Assembly: GCF_000497245.1 (NCBI RefSeq)
Contig: NZ_AWTC01000012.1
Location: 32,421 to 96,420 of the forward strand
DNA: 64,000 nucleotides
Reading direction: 5' to 3'
Source: Sporolactobacillus laevolacticus DSM 442
GTDB lineage: Bacteria; Bacillota; Bacilli; Bacillales; Sporolactobacillaceae
Shown here: one piece after another, positions 53,377 to 62,493 of the stretch
Numbering within the stretch: position 1 is the first letter of the stretch
Layout of the letters: every line of letters starts with the position of its first letter
The notes under the pieces: model-generated
Database searches by the model: none
The model's input: only the letters and a program-made list of their open reading frames with translations
What the model was told of the DNA's origin: nothing
Translations under genes and position numbers: made by a program

Positions 53377-53458
53377 TGACGGCATAAGTCACTCTTCTGC
53401 CGTCAGACGAGTCGGTGAACGGAACATACAAAATGCAAAATAAGAGATTTTATTTTTC

Positions 53459-53787
53459 CTATTTACGCCAGAAAGTCGAACAGTCTGCCTTATCCGTAAT
53501 GTTAAACGCGTTCATTTTCTCAAGTAATGAGAAATCAACCGGACGATCCCAAGGCATACGTACCAACAGCTTAGTGTGATCATAACCAGCCTGTTCAATT
53601 TCATCAGAAAAATGATCAATCCCAGCGCGTTCCGGACCAACAGCCAAATGATGTTTGGACACACTAAAGCCAATAATGAATGTACCGTGATCCGTAAACA
53701 TCGGCTGATTCCACGCAATTCTTGGCTTTAAATTTGGAAATTTCTTTGTGATCCAATCCAAAACTTCCTTCGTTCGTGTCCGATGCT
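53459..53787 (-). pseudogene. 5'-truncated second copy of the DUF1801 gene
   Basis: About 109 codons match the C-terminal part of the intact gene at 51479 with few changes ([20 protein letters not shown], ending ADCSTFWRK). Homology stops at 53787, so the first ~16 residues and the start signal are missing. Possible start MDWITKKF has no ribosome site. Confidence 0.85.
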
Positions 53788-53828
53788 GTAATCCACCCGG
53801 TTTGCAGCCTGTGATGGATTACTTTTTC
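53788..53828 (+). terminator. Hairpin beside the truncated DUF1801 copy
   Basis: GTAATCCACC...GGATTAC stem followed by TTTTTCG on the plus strand. It lies at the junction where the DUF1801 homology ends. No plus-strand gene is immediately upstream, so it may be a leftover terminator or element end. Confidence 0.45.
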
Positions 53829-53931
53829 GTGATTCACGCAGTGTATGATCGCTCAGCGATTTTTGTTGTCACCCTACCGTTGATGCCAGAACACCAACGG
53901 ATTTTATTTTGCTTTTGTCTGAATAACACGG

Positions 53932-54093
53932 CTATGAGTTTAGCTGATTGAGTTTATCAGGATTATTTTTTTCAAGAATTCTCTTAAAGTTAACCCATAA
54001 CTGTTCGGTTGTTTTGATTTCAGGAACAAAACGCCACTGTTTCGTACAGCCAATATTAGTGAGATGTTCTACTAACTTAGGTTCAACCGACAT
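53932..54093 (-). pseudogene. Type I restriction subunit R (hsdR) N-terminal fragment
   Basis: A 53-codon frame opens with ATG five bases after GGAGAT. It reads MSVEPKLVEHLTNIGCTKQW and later TTEQLWVNFKRILEKNNPDK. That matches the extreme N-terminus of HsdR (LKTEEDLWANFREILEKHN...), which is normally about 1000 aa. The nuclease and helicase domains are absent, replaced by unrelated sequence. No hsdM/hsdS nearby. It is either a leftover or a small expressed peptide. Confidence 0.7.
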
Positions 54094-54327
54094 TTTTTAT
54101 CTCCATCATTTGTTATGAGCAGCAATTATCCTATTCATTGTACCCTCCCCATACCCCTTACGAACGATTCTGACATAATACTTTATCTTAATGAAGAGAG
54201 ATCATGGATAAGCCGAGTGAAACGTTTCTTCGCAGTTCATGTTTACTACGTAATAGAATTGTGAGAAAATCACTTTATCATTTGGAAAAATAGTTGTTTG
54301 GTTTTATGCTGCAGAAGGGCTAAACAT

Positions 54328-54858
54328 ATGGACATCATGATTGAATTAGGAAAAACCAATGATATTGATGAATTAGAACAGCTTTATAACGATTTGAATG
54401 ACCACTTAGCAAGGGAAGTTAACTATCCTGGATGGATAAAAGGTATTTATCCTGTGAGGCAGAATGCAATTGACGGAGTTACACAGAGTAATCTCTATGT
54501 AGCAAGATATGATGGGAAAATTATTGGTTCCCTTATTTTAAGTCATAAGCCTGAGCCTGCATATGATAAAGCGAAGTGGAAATTTGAGTCTGACGACTAT
54601 TCAGATGTCTTTGTTGTACATACATTTGCCGTGCATCCCAATTTTTTGAAATGCGGCGTAGGCAAAGCATTAATGGACTTTTCTATTGAATACGGTAATA
54701 AGTCACACGCTAAATCAATCCGATTGGATGTTTACGAAAAAAACATGCCTGCGATCAAATTGTATGAAAAATGTGGTTTTAAATATATTGATACCGTTGA
54801 TTTGGGACTTGAAAACTATGGATTGAATTGGTTCAGACTCTATGAAAGACTGCTATGA
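54328..54858 (+). CDS. GNAT-family N-acetyltransferase
   Basis: Protein of 176 aa starting MDIMIELGKTNDIDELEQL, eight bases after AAGGG. GNAT text: NLYVARYDGKIIGSLILSHK, VVHTFAVHPNFLKCGVGKALMDFS (acetyl-CoA loop), and IRLDVYEKNMPAIKLYEKCGF. Substrate unknown. Single gene with its own terminator. Confidence 0.9.
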   Translation: MDIMIELGKTNDIDELEQLYNDLNDHLAREVNYPGWIKGIYPVRQNAIDGVTQSNLYVARYDGKIIGSLILSHKPEPAYDKAKWKFESDDYSDVFVVHTFAVHPNFLKCGVGKALMDFSIEYGNKSHAKSIRLDVYEKNMPAIKLYEKCGFKYIDTVDLGLENYGLNWFRLYERLL

Positions 54859-54906
54859 TTCGCTCATAATAACAGTTTTTTATGCTGGATGATTATATTT
54901 TTTAGT

Positions 54907-54930
54907 CAAACAAACGATTGTTTGTTTTTT
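54907..54930 (+). terminator. Terminator of the GNAT gene
   Basis: CAAACAA-ACGA-TTGTTTG perfect stem followed by six T. Confidence 0.8.
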
Positions 54931-55016
54931 AAACTGATCCCACAAACGCTAAATTTTGATGATTGATGTTTAGAATTTAATAGCTTGCAAACATGCTTCT
55001 ATCGTTTGATCTAGAT

Positions 55017-55991
55017 TTATATGCTTTTTAACAAATAGTGAAATATGAAAACCGATAGTCCCATTAGAATGATGATCACAATATAGAGGTAAGTATAAGA
55101 GGATCGTTCCACAATAATTCCGCCTATTACTGGTCCGATCGCTCTTCCGATGGTGGATGACATATTCACAAAACTTTGATAGGCTCCCTTCTGCCCGGTT
55201 GGCGCAATCGTACTGATCATGGCCGGTATCGCCGGAAACGCGAGCATTTCACCAAGGGTCAGTAAAACAATTGCTACTAAGAATCCCGCATACTGCACGC
55301 TGAACATGAGAACAACGAAAGACAAAATAAATGAAATAACACCGATATTAATTTGTGCTTTATAAGTCCGTGCCGCTTTCTTAATAATCTGCGAGATAAG
55401 CGGCTGCCCGATAACAATCAGCACGGCATTGATGGTCCACAAGAAACTATACTGCTCCATTGACATATGTAATTCCGGTAAACGAGCTGCAATGTTGCTC
55501 TGCCACTGTACATAACCGATCCATATAACGAGATAAAGAGCACAAATGACAAGGACGTTCATGAACTGTTTCTGACTTCTGCGGCCCGTCTTTATTCTCT
55601 TTGTTTCTTCAGGATGATCCGGATGATGCACAACCGCCAGATCTTTGTAAAAAAATAAAACAATAGCTAAAAAGGCGATGTATAACAGCAGGTTAGCAGC
55701 AAATATAAGCGTAATATTGATATCAGCGATGAACCCGGCAATCGACGTGCCGACGGCCACCCCAACGTTAAGTCCGAGATAAATTGAATTAAAGACATAA
55801 CGGTGATCATAGCCGGACATACTGGCGGCAAATGAATTAATCGATATGACGACGATGCCCGTTCCTAAGCCGAGTACAACTAAAAGTACTGCGTAAGCAG
55901 GCCAACCATGGTACATGACCAAGCCAATCAGTGAAACGATGGAGGTTATAAATGCTGCTACTTGCGACAGGGACGCAGGCAAGTGCGACAA
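55017..55991 (-). pseudogene. MFS transporter lacking its first helices
   Basis: The frame of 324 codons covers about ten helices of an MFS transporter of the Bacillus YttB/MdtH-like sort (LVVLGLGTGIVVISINSFAA; GEMLAFPAIPAMISTIAPTG near the end). The N-terminal ~70-80 residues, including the first two helices and DRxGRR loop, are missing. Its upstream end runs into the divergent MFS gene, and the first residues are merely antisense of that gene. Probably non-functional. Confidence 0.8.
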
Positions 55992-57112
55992 TGGTCAACT
56001 ATGGGGTCGGCCCTCTGGCATATTTCTGGAAGCAGGAGTATCATCTGACTCAAATGCAGACTGGAACAATCATATCGGCGATGAGCATTGGGCCGCTCGT
56101 GTGCATGCTGCTTATTGGCCGAATGCTGGATCGTTGGCAGGAGCGGCAGATTATCGGCTGGGGATCCATATTGCTCGGGTTCTCGTTCATGGCGGTAGCG
56201 AAAGTGCCCAGTTTTCCAGCCCTACTCTTCACTTTACTTGTAGCAGGAATGTTTTACAGTACGGCACAACCCGGAGGAAGCAAAGTTGTAATCAAGTGGT
56301 TCCCCCGCGAAATTCGCGGGCTGGCAATGGGGATACGGCAGGCGGGGATTCCTATTGGCGGCGGATTAGGCGGATTAATTATCCCCCCGATTTCGGTCAT
56401 GTATGGATGGCCCTCTGCTGTTTTTGTCATTTCAGGATTATGCGCGGGAGCAGGGATCTTATTCCTGATTTTCTACAAAGAACCACCAACTTCTCATAGA
56501 GTTTCTATATATGGGTATGGAAAAACGTTTCATATGCAGATCGGAGCCATCCTTAAAGATAAGTCGCTCTATCCGATCTGTTTCACAGGAATATGCATGA
56601 TCTCCTTACAAATGGTTATGATTGGTCATCTCACTATCTTCCTTGTTCACAACGAGGCGCTCACTCCTGTGTTTGCCGGATTCGTATATTCTGTTGCGCT
56701 ATTTTGCGGCATGGCGGGAAGGGTTCTGCTTGCATGGATCAGCGATTACTTTTTCCATGGCAACCGTCGCAGACCTTTTTTGATTTCTATTGTATCAACC
56801 TTTTTATTGATCTGTTTGTTTGCACTCAAACCGTTGACTTATCCGGTGTGGATCCTTTTTTTGATTAGCGGGTTACTCGGTTTTTTTGGGATGGGATGGT
56901 ATAGTCTTTTTATTGTGGAAGTAGCCGAAAAGGCGGAAAAAGATTCGGTTGCCGTCACGGTAAGTTTTGCCTTGACACTTAATCAAGCAATGATTATCGC
57001 AGCACCCCCGCTGTTCGGATGGATCGTGGACACAGTTGGATATACGTGGGCATGGCTGAGTCTTGCCGCACTCGTTTTTCTGGCAGGAGTAGGAATGTGG
57101 AAAAGCCAATAG
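55952..57112 (+). CDS. MFS transporter, probably 5'-truncated
   Basis: The frame of 386 codons begins in the middle of TM1 (MLLLATGTQASATMVNYGVG), and normal relatives have 10-20 more residues. All other helices are present (about twelve in all; MDRWQERQIIGWGS loop, GIRQAGIPIGGGLGGLI in TM5). GGAGG lies seven bases before the ATG, so it might be translated, but no promoter space exists because the neighbouring MFS gene overlaps it head to head. Substrate unknown. Confidence 0.8.
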   Translation: MLLLATGTQASATMVNYGVGPLAYFWKQEYHLTQMQTGTIISAMSIGPLVCMLLIGRMLDRWQERQIIGWGSILLGFSFMAVAKVPSFPALLFTLLVAGMFYSTAQPGGSKVVIKWFPREIRGLAMGIRQAGIPIGGGLGGLIIPPISVMYGWPSAVFVISGLCAGAGILFLIFYKEPPTSHRVSIYGYGKTFHMQIGAILKDKSLYPICFTGICMISLQMVMIGHLTIFLVHNEALTPVFAGFVYSVALFCGMAGRVLLAWISDYFFHGNRRRPFLISIVSTFLLICLFALKPLTYPVWILFLISGLLGFFGMGWYSLFIVEVAEKAEKDSVAVTVSFALTLNQAMIIAAPPLFGWIVDTVGYTWAWLSLAALVFLAGVGMWKSQ

Positions 57113-57212
57113 TCGCTAAAACGTCTCAATCAGTTCTTAGGTAAAGCGTTTTTTAAATGTCTTTAAAGTAGTCGCCTTCATCTTTGCTGAAAAGTTGACG
57201 AAAACGCGTAAT

Positions 57213-57250
57213 AAAAAGGCGACCCGGTTACCAAGCGGGCTGCTTTTTCA
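57213..57250 (+). terminator. Terminator after the plus-strand MFS gene
   Basis: AAAAAGGCGACCCG...CGGGCTGCTTTTTC hairpin. Its first 16 bases recur in the terminator at 59131. Confidence 0.7.
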
Positions 57251-57412
57251 AAAAATTGATCACTGTGTACTACTGATTAACTTGGGTAAAACATGATTAA
57301 TAGTGCGAAAGTTAGAATTTTATTTTGCTTTATTAGAGGTTGCCTCTAGTTAAACACTATGGGCAACCGTTTTTTTGCTTTTGCAGTACTGGTCCTCATC
57401 CTTTATTGATTA

Positions 57413-58231
57413 CTATTCGCTTAACGTTTCAATAATCTTTCTCACTGTTTTATTCTTCGCACTCCCCTGCTTGACAACAAAGTGGATGATGATTGAATTC
57501 ATCTCTTTCGGCAGGGAAACTTTACTCATTTTTGATGTGACCAGGGATTGGGGCAAAACGGTTACCGCGTTCGTACTCTCGACACTTCTGATAATAGGTT
57601 CCAGGGTATCATATTCGATGATGTCCACTGTATTCATTTTGTTATCTAAGTAACGGAGCAACGTATTTCTATAAGGGCATTGCGGATTCTTATTCACGAC
57701 AGCTATTCCTTCATCTCCACTGTCAGGTACGGATCGTGCCGATACTAAAAAAAGTTTTTCAGTGTAAGAAAATATAGAGATGCATCCATCAGGTATTGTC
57801 CTTTCATTCACAAAAATTCCATCAAGGAGATTCTGTTTCAGATCTAAATACAATTGTGATTTTTTATCCGTTTTCAACTCGATTTTCACCAGTGGAAAAT
57901 GGAGATGGACCCCTTGAGTAAATTTTGGGAATAATTGAGCAGATAAGATGGGTGTCGCTCCGATGGATAACAGAGCCTGGGAAGTTAGTTTTTCTTCGGC
58001 CTCATCCATCAGCGACAGAATTCTGTCCGCATATGTCAACAAAGTCAAAGCCGATGGAAGTGTTTCTACTCCGCGATTGGTTCTCCGAAATAAAGGAATT
58101 TTCAACTCGTTCTCCAGCTTTTTTATTCTCAACGTGACATTTGGTTGTACATAGCCCAGATTTTCCGCCGCTTTGGAAAAAGATTGGGATCTGGCGACCG
58201 CCTGGAAAATACGTAAATCACTTAGTTCCAT
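57413..58231 (-). CDS. LysR-family transcriptional regulator
   Basis: Protein of 272 aa, slightly short for LysR. Helix-turn-helix ELSDLRIFQAVARSQSFSKA and NVTLRIKKLENELKIPLFRR are clear. The effector domain begins ALLSIGATPILSAQLFP. It is divergent from the nitroreductase gene across 143 bases and probably controls it. Confidence 0.9.
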   Translation of the reverse strand: MELSDLRIFQAVARSQSFSKAAENLGYVQPNVTLRIKKLENELKIPLFRRTNRGVETLPSALTLLTYADRILSLMDEAEEKLTSQALLSIGATPILSAQLFPKFTQGVHLHFPLVKIELKTDKKSQLYLDLKQNLLDGIFVNERTIPDGCISIFSYTEKLFLVSARSVPDSGDEGIAVVNKNPQCPYRNTLLRYLDNKMNTVDIIEYDTLEPIIRSVESTNAVTVLPQSLVTSKMSKVSLPKEMNSIIIHFVVKQGSAKNKTVRKIIETLSE

Positions 58232-58374
58232 TAATGAAGCCCCCGCTGATATTAATATAACTAATACCTGATCTAATTTTTAACTATTATACAAAGAAAA
58301 GCCCCCATTGTATATTAAAAGCGTCATTTTGATTAGTGATTCCCTAAATATCTAAATAAAGCGAGGTTTTAAAA

Positions 58375-59121
58375 ATGAATGAAACAATCCAGTTATTATT
58401 TCATCATCGCAGTATTCGCGGATTTTCGACTGAAAATATTTCACAGGAAAAAATCGATCTATTAATTCAATCAGCACAGCATGCACCGACAAACAACTTT
58501 CTGCAACAGTACTCCATTATTGATGTCACGGATGAAATGAAGAAGAAAACATTAGCCAAAATCGGTAATCAGACTTACATTGCTGAATCAAACCGGTTGT
58601 TTGTTATCACCGCTGATTTGCACCGGAACGCAGAAATTGCTCAGGAAAAAGGAAAATCCACTGAAGTTTTAGGTTCGTTCGATTATTGCCTGAGATCTTT
58701 TAGTGATGCATTCATATCCGCTCAAAATATGGTCATCGCTGCTGAAAGTATGGGACTTGGAACCGTATACCTGGGCAGTATATTGAATGATGCTCAGGCC
58801 GTTATTGATTTATTGCATCTTCCAAAATACACTTTTCCGGTTGTCGGCATAGCGATTGGTTACCCTGACCAATCGCCAGAATTAAAGCCGCGATTGCCTC
58901 AAATCGAGATTTACCATGAAAATGAATATCACTCTTCGGAGCGAATGGTTCATGACTTAGAAAATTATGATCAAACCGTTTCTCAGTATTATGACCTGCG
59001 TAACAAAAATCGCCGGATTGACACATTTACCGATCAAATTGCAAAAGCCATGGAAAAGCACCCAGAAAAAAGAATGTCCATGCTCAATGTTCTTAAGTCG
59101 CAAGGTTTTATGCAATACTGA
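58375..59121 (+). CDS. NfsA-type nitroreductase / FMN reductase
   Basis: Protein of 248 aa of the NfsA/NfrA group. It reads LFHHRSIRGFSTENISQEKI, SAQHAPTNNFLQQYSIIDVT, AQNMVIAAESMGLGTVYLGS, GIAIGYPDQSPELKPRLP, and the C-terminal dimer tail DLRNKNRRIDTFTDQIA. It binds FMN and uses NAD(P)H to reduce flavins, nitro compounds or quinones. Ribosome site GCGAGG. Confidence 0.92.
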   Translation: MNETIQLLFHHRSIRGFSTENISQEKIDLLIQSAQHAPTNNFLQQYSIIDVTDEMKKKTLAKIGNQTYIAESNRLFVITADLHRNAEIAQEKGKSTEVLGSFDYCLRSFSDAFISAQNMVIAAESMGLGTVYLGSILNDAQAVIDLLHLPKYTFPVVGIAIGYPDQSPELKPRLPQIEIYHENEYHSSERMVHDLENYDQTVSQYYDLRNKNRRIDTFTDQIAKAMEKHPEKRMSMLNVLKSQGFMQY

Positions 59122-59130
59122 TTTTTTATA

Positions 59131-59168
59131 CAAAAAGGCGACCCGGTCACTCAGATGGGTTGTTTTTT
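59131..59168 (+). terminator. Terminator of the nitroreductase gene
   Basis: AAAAAGGCGACCC...GGGTTGTTTTTTT hairpin; shares AAAAAGGCGACCCGGT with the terminator at 57213. Confidence 0.75.
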
Positions 59169-59191
59169 TATATTTGGGCAGTAAAAGACAA

Positions 59192-60106
59192 TCAGTGATT
59201 AAAGACCATTTCGCTGTCTGCCTTCTCGCGATATTGCTCCTTCAAAAGATCAACGAACAGTTCTGCCGCTTTCGATAATTGCCGCCCTTTCAAATAAACG
59301 ATCTGCACCAATTGAGAGAGTTCTTCCGTGGCAAATGGAAGGCACGTCACGCAATCACTGTTTATTTCGCGGACAAATGGCTCAGGCAAAATGGTCGCTG
59401 CCACTCCGCTTTCAGCGAATTTGATTAAAGAATTCATCGTCGAGAATTCAAATTTAGGATCAATCGTAAAACCTTGTTTCTCAGCTTCATCATTTATCAT
59501 TTCACGGACAAGAAAGTTTGACGGATATAATGCTAAGGGTATTTTAACAAGGTCACAAATCGACAGGACTTTTTTCTTTTGCAAATCTTTTAAAATGTCT
59601 TTTGTGGCGATCAATGAAAAATGTTCGGTGTAAAGCGGAATGGAGGTCAGATCAGGTAAATGATATGAGGAACGGACAACCCCTATCTCTTTTTTATTCT
59701 CCTCAATGTCCTCTATTGTCTCTTTCGTTGATTTTATATTTGCCTGAATCACAATGCCCGGATGTAAGTGATTGTATTGAATCAAAACACGCGTGATTAA
59801 CTCGTTGCATGAAAAACCAAGCCGCAGGGTGCCTTCTGAACTTCCCTGAAGCTTCTTAAGTCTGGTTTCAAATCCGGATAGTTCATTGAAAATCCGAGAA
59901 GATGTTTGGTAAAGAAGTTCTCCAGCCTGTGTCGGGTATATCTTCTTACCGACACGATCAAATAAACGTGACCCGATCTCGTCCTCTAAAACTCGAATCT
60001 GCTGGCTTAAAGTGGGTTGTGAGATCCCTAGCTTTTCTGCAGCTCTTGAAAAGTGAAGCGTCTGGTAAACCGATACAAAATATTTAAGATGTCGGAGCTC
60101 CAACAT
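59192..60106 (-). CDS. LysR-family transcriptional regulator (CysL/YwbI-like)
   Basis: Protein of 304 aa starting MLELRHLKYFVSVYQ after GGGAGGG. Helix-turn-helix LHFSRAAEKLGISQPTLSQQ is followed by EIGSRLFDRVGKKIYPTQAG. The effector domain is complete. It is divergent from two tandem DMT transporters and likely regulates them. Confidence 0.92.
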   Translation of the reverse strand: MLELRHLKYFVSVYQTLHFSRAAEKLGISQPTLSQQIRVLEDEIGSRLFDRVGKKIYPTQAGELLYQTSSRIFNELSGFETRLKKLQGSSEGTLRLGFSCNELITRVLIQYNHLHPGIVIQANIKSTKETIEDIEENKKEIGVVRSSYHLPDLTSIPLYTEHFSLIATKDILKDLQKKKVLSICDLVKIPLALYPSNFLVREMINDEAEKQGFTIDPKFEFSTMNSLIKFAESGVAATILPEPFVREINSDCVTCLPFATEELSQLVQIVYLKGRQLSKAAELFVDLLKEQYREKADSEMVFNH

Positions 60107-60221
60107 AATCCCTCCCATAAAAACGTGTCATGATCATTGTCCAAAAGTCTATATATAGTTTACATCTATCATTTATATAGAATAAATAGTATTGATCTAT
60201 TATTATAGCCTATCTATACTT

Positions 60222-60247
60222 AGGTCACAAGATCGCAGGAGGATAAA
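60222..60247 (+). repeat. Duplicated leader segment, copy 1
   Basis: AGGTCACAAGAT..CAGGAGGATAAA matches copy 2 at 61345 in 24 of 26 bases. Here it leads only into ATGAAATGA, a two-codon frame, so it looks like the leftover start region of a lost gene copy. Confidence 0.7.
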
Positions 60248-60329
60248 TCAATGAAATGATCGGTGGAGGCCATCTGTTTTAAGCAAGATTTTTGATTCAA
60301 TATCTAGAGAAGTGAGGGGATTGTCAATT

Positions 60330-61268
60330 ATGTTTGAAGTTATTATTGGTATTGCAACCGGGATTATTTTGCCGATACAAACAGCCATCAGTGTCAAGCT
60401 CCGAAAAGCGCTTAGATCACCGCTTCGTGCAGCATTTGCCACTTTTTTCATCGCAACCGTTTTTTTAGGACTGATTCTCATTTTGTCCGGTCATTCGCTA
60501 TTAATCGATCCAATCATTATTAGTGAACAGCCATGGTGGTTATGGATCGGTGGATTTTTGGGTGTTATTTATGTGACCGGAAATATTATTTTATTCCCTC
60601 GTTTAGGCAGTGTACAGACGGTCATTATGCCAGTGCTCGGTCAAATTATTATGAGCATGCTCATTGACGATTTTGGATGGTTTGGTTTAGCACAACATCG
60701 TTTTGACTGGATACGCGGTGTTGGTTCTCTGCTGATCCTTGGGGGTATTATTCTCGCAGTATTAGTGGATCAACAACTGGAAAAGCAGAAAAGCAAGTCA
60801 ACCGACAATGTCAAATCAGGTATGCTTTTGCCATGGCAAATCATCGGCATTTTACTTGGCATGTGCAACGCGACACAGACCGCAATAAACGGTCATTTGG
60901 GGGAAGTGATTCATTCACCGATACAGTCTACCTTCATTTCTTTTGTTATTGGAACACTCACATTGTTGATACTCACTCTTATAAAAGATCGATCCTTGGG
61001 TATCTATCAAGGGGTAACTTCTGATCAGCCCTGGTGGATTTGGACTAGTGGATTATTCGGTTCCTTGTTCATTTTAGGCAATGCCTTTTTATCGCCAAAG
61101 ATCGGAACGGGTCTAACAGTTTCGATCGTACTCTTCGGACAGATCGCTGGAAGTTTACTCATTGAAAAGTTCGGCTGGTTGGAGGCTCAGCAAAAACCGA
61201 TATCTAAATTCAAACTCATCGGCCTGATTATCATGTTAATGGGTGTCCTTTTAATCAAACTCGTGTAA
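60330..61268 (+). CDS. YdcZ-type DMT transporter, two fused halves
   Basis: Protein of 312 aa starting MFEVIIGIATGIILP. It is an internal duplication of the DUF606/YdcZ domain (PF04657). Both halves share LPIQTAISVKLRKAL / NATQTAINGHLGEVI and QPWWLWIGGFLGVIYVTGNI / QPWWIWTSGLFGSLFILGNA. About ten helices. It exports an unknown small molecule. Single-half YdcZ proteins usually work as pairs, so the fusion is self-contained. Part of a likely two-gene unit with the EamA transporter. Confidence 0.9.
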   Translation: MFEVIIGIATGIILPIQTAISVKLRKALRSPLRAAFATFFIATVFLGLILILSGHSLLIDPIIISEQPWWLWIGGFLGVIYVTGNIILFPRLGSVQTVIMPVLGQIIMSMLIDDFGWFGLAQHRFDWIRGVGSLLILGGIILAVLVDQQLEKQKSKSTDNVKSGMLLPWQIIGILLGMCNATQTAINGHLGEVIHSPIQSTFISFVIGTLTLLILTLIKDRSLGIYQGVTSDQPWWIWTSGLFGSLFILGNAFLSPKIGTGLTVSIVLFGQIAGSLLIEKFGWLEAQQKPISKFKLIGLIIMLMGVLLIKLV

Positions 61269-61344
61269 ATAGAAAAATGTGTCATCTTTTATCAACTCAC
61301 GTGTAAGAAAGTTTGATGAATATAATTGGTAAAGTATTAGTACA

Positions 61345-61370
61345 AGGTCACAAGATTGAAGGAGGATAAA
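61345..61370 (+). repeat. Duplicated leader segment, copy 2
   Basis: AGGTCACAAGAT..AAGGAGGATAAA, containing the ribosome binding site of the EamA transporter. It matches copy 1 at 60222. Confidence 0.7.
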
Positions 61371-61374
61371 ATGA

Positions 61375-62295
61375 ATGAAAATAAAAGCCTGGCTGCTTTT
61401 GCTCTTCTGTAATTTGTTTTGGGCCGGTAATATGATCGTCGGGAAATTTGTTACCGTGCATTTTCCAACAGTCTGGATGATATTTGCCAGATGGCTGATC
61501 GCTTTCCTTTTTTTATTGCCGCTTGCCCACTTTCTGGAACATCCAAAATGGTGGAAACTATTTAAAGAAAATTATCAAATCCTTCTTTTTATGTCTGTTA
61601 TTGGAACCGTTCTGTACAATTGGATCACCTATACGGCTTTAAGATACACAACATCACTCAACGCTTCACTGATCAACGCCCTTAATCCAGGTCTGATTAT
61701 CTTATTCTCGGCAATATTGCTGCACGCCCGAATGAAGATCGGACAAATAATTGGATTAGTTCTATCTTTCGCAGGTGTATTACTTGTCATTACTAAAGGA
61801 CAGCCGTTGCTGGCCTTCCAGACGCATTACAATAAAGGGGATGCCCTCATGCTGATTGTTATTTTTATGTGGGCGATCTATTCCATTGTCGGACGGGCGG
61901 CAAAAAATGTGCCCCCAATTACACTAATCACCATCACTTCATTTATAGGGTTTATTGTGACGCTTCCGTTCCTGCCATTGTATCCGATAAAACTATCAAA
62001 TCTCAATTTGTCGGCAGTGATTGGAATAGTTTTTATTGGTATCTTCCCGTCGTTTCTTTCCTTTGTGATGTGGAATATGGCAACGCAAATGTTAGGTCCC
62101 GGAGTCGCCGGACTGTCGATGAATCTAATCTGTATCTTCACAGCGATCATCAGCGCCTTACTGGGTGCAAAACTTCTCCCGTCTCAAATAATTGGTGGCT
62201 TAATTATTATTTTCGGCATCGCATTAAGTTCGGGAACCCCGCTTTTCCACAGAAAAGTATCTTTGAAAAAAGCAGAACTGTTCAACAAACCATGA
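61375..62295 (+). CDS. EamA/DMT-family transporter
   Basis: Protein of 306 aa with about ten helices in two EamA repeats (LLLFCNLFWAGNMIVGKFVT; MLIVIFMWAIYSIVGRAAKN). ATG 61375 is nine bases from AAGGAGGA; an out-of-frame ATG at 61371 lies between and opens a 13-codon frame. The end of the gene contains the left arm of its own terminator. The likely regulator is the divergent LysR at 59192. Confidence 0.9.
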   Translation: MKIKAWLLLLFCNLFWAGNMIVGKFVTVHFPTVWMIFARWLIAFLFLLPLAHFLEHPKWWKLFKENYQILLFMSVIGTVLYNWITYTALRYTTSLNASLINALNPGLIILFSAILLHARMKIGQIIGLVLSFAGVLLVITKGQPLLAFQTHYNKGDALMLIVIFMWAIYSIVGRAAKNVPPITLITITSFIGFIVTLPFLPLYPIKLSNLNLSAVIGIVFIGIFPSFLSFVMWNMATQMLGPGVAGLSMNLICIFTAIISALLGAKLLPSQIIGGLIIIFGIALSSGTPLFHRKVSLKKAELFNKP

Positions 62296-62312
62296 GCAGT
62301 TCTGCTTTTTTA
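62266..62312 (+). terminator. Terminator overlapping the end of the EamA gene
   Basis: AAAAAAGCAGAACTG (62266-62280) pairs with CAGTTCTGCTTTTTT (62297-62311). The left arm lies inside the coding region. Confidence 0.85.
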
Positions 62313-62493
62313 GACCATAAGTTGAACAGCCACGCATATCACCTCTGTAGAATTGGTTGGTGCTACTATTATATTGAATAATTCAACCCCGAAAAGATAG
62401 ATGATGTCTGCGCGGGATGCTACAATCAAATTGTTCCAGGTAAAAATCTAAGATTCAGAACTTAACTCTGAATTACAAGGAGTGCTATATTCG

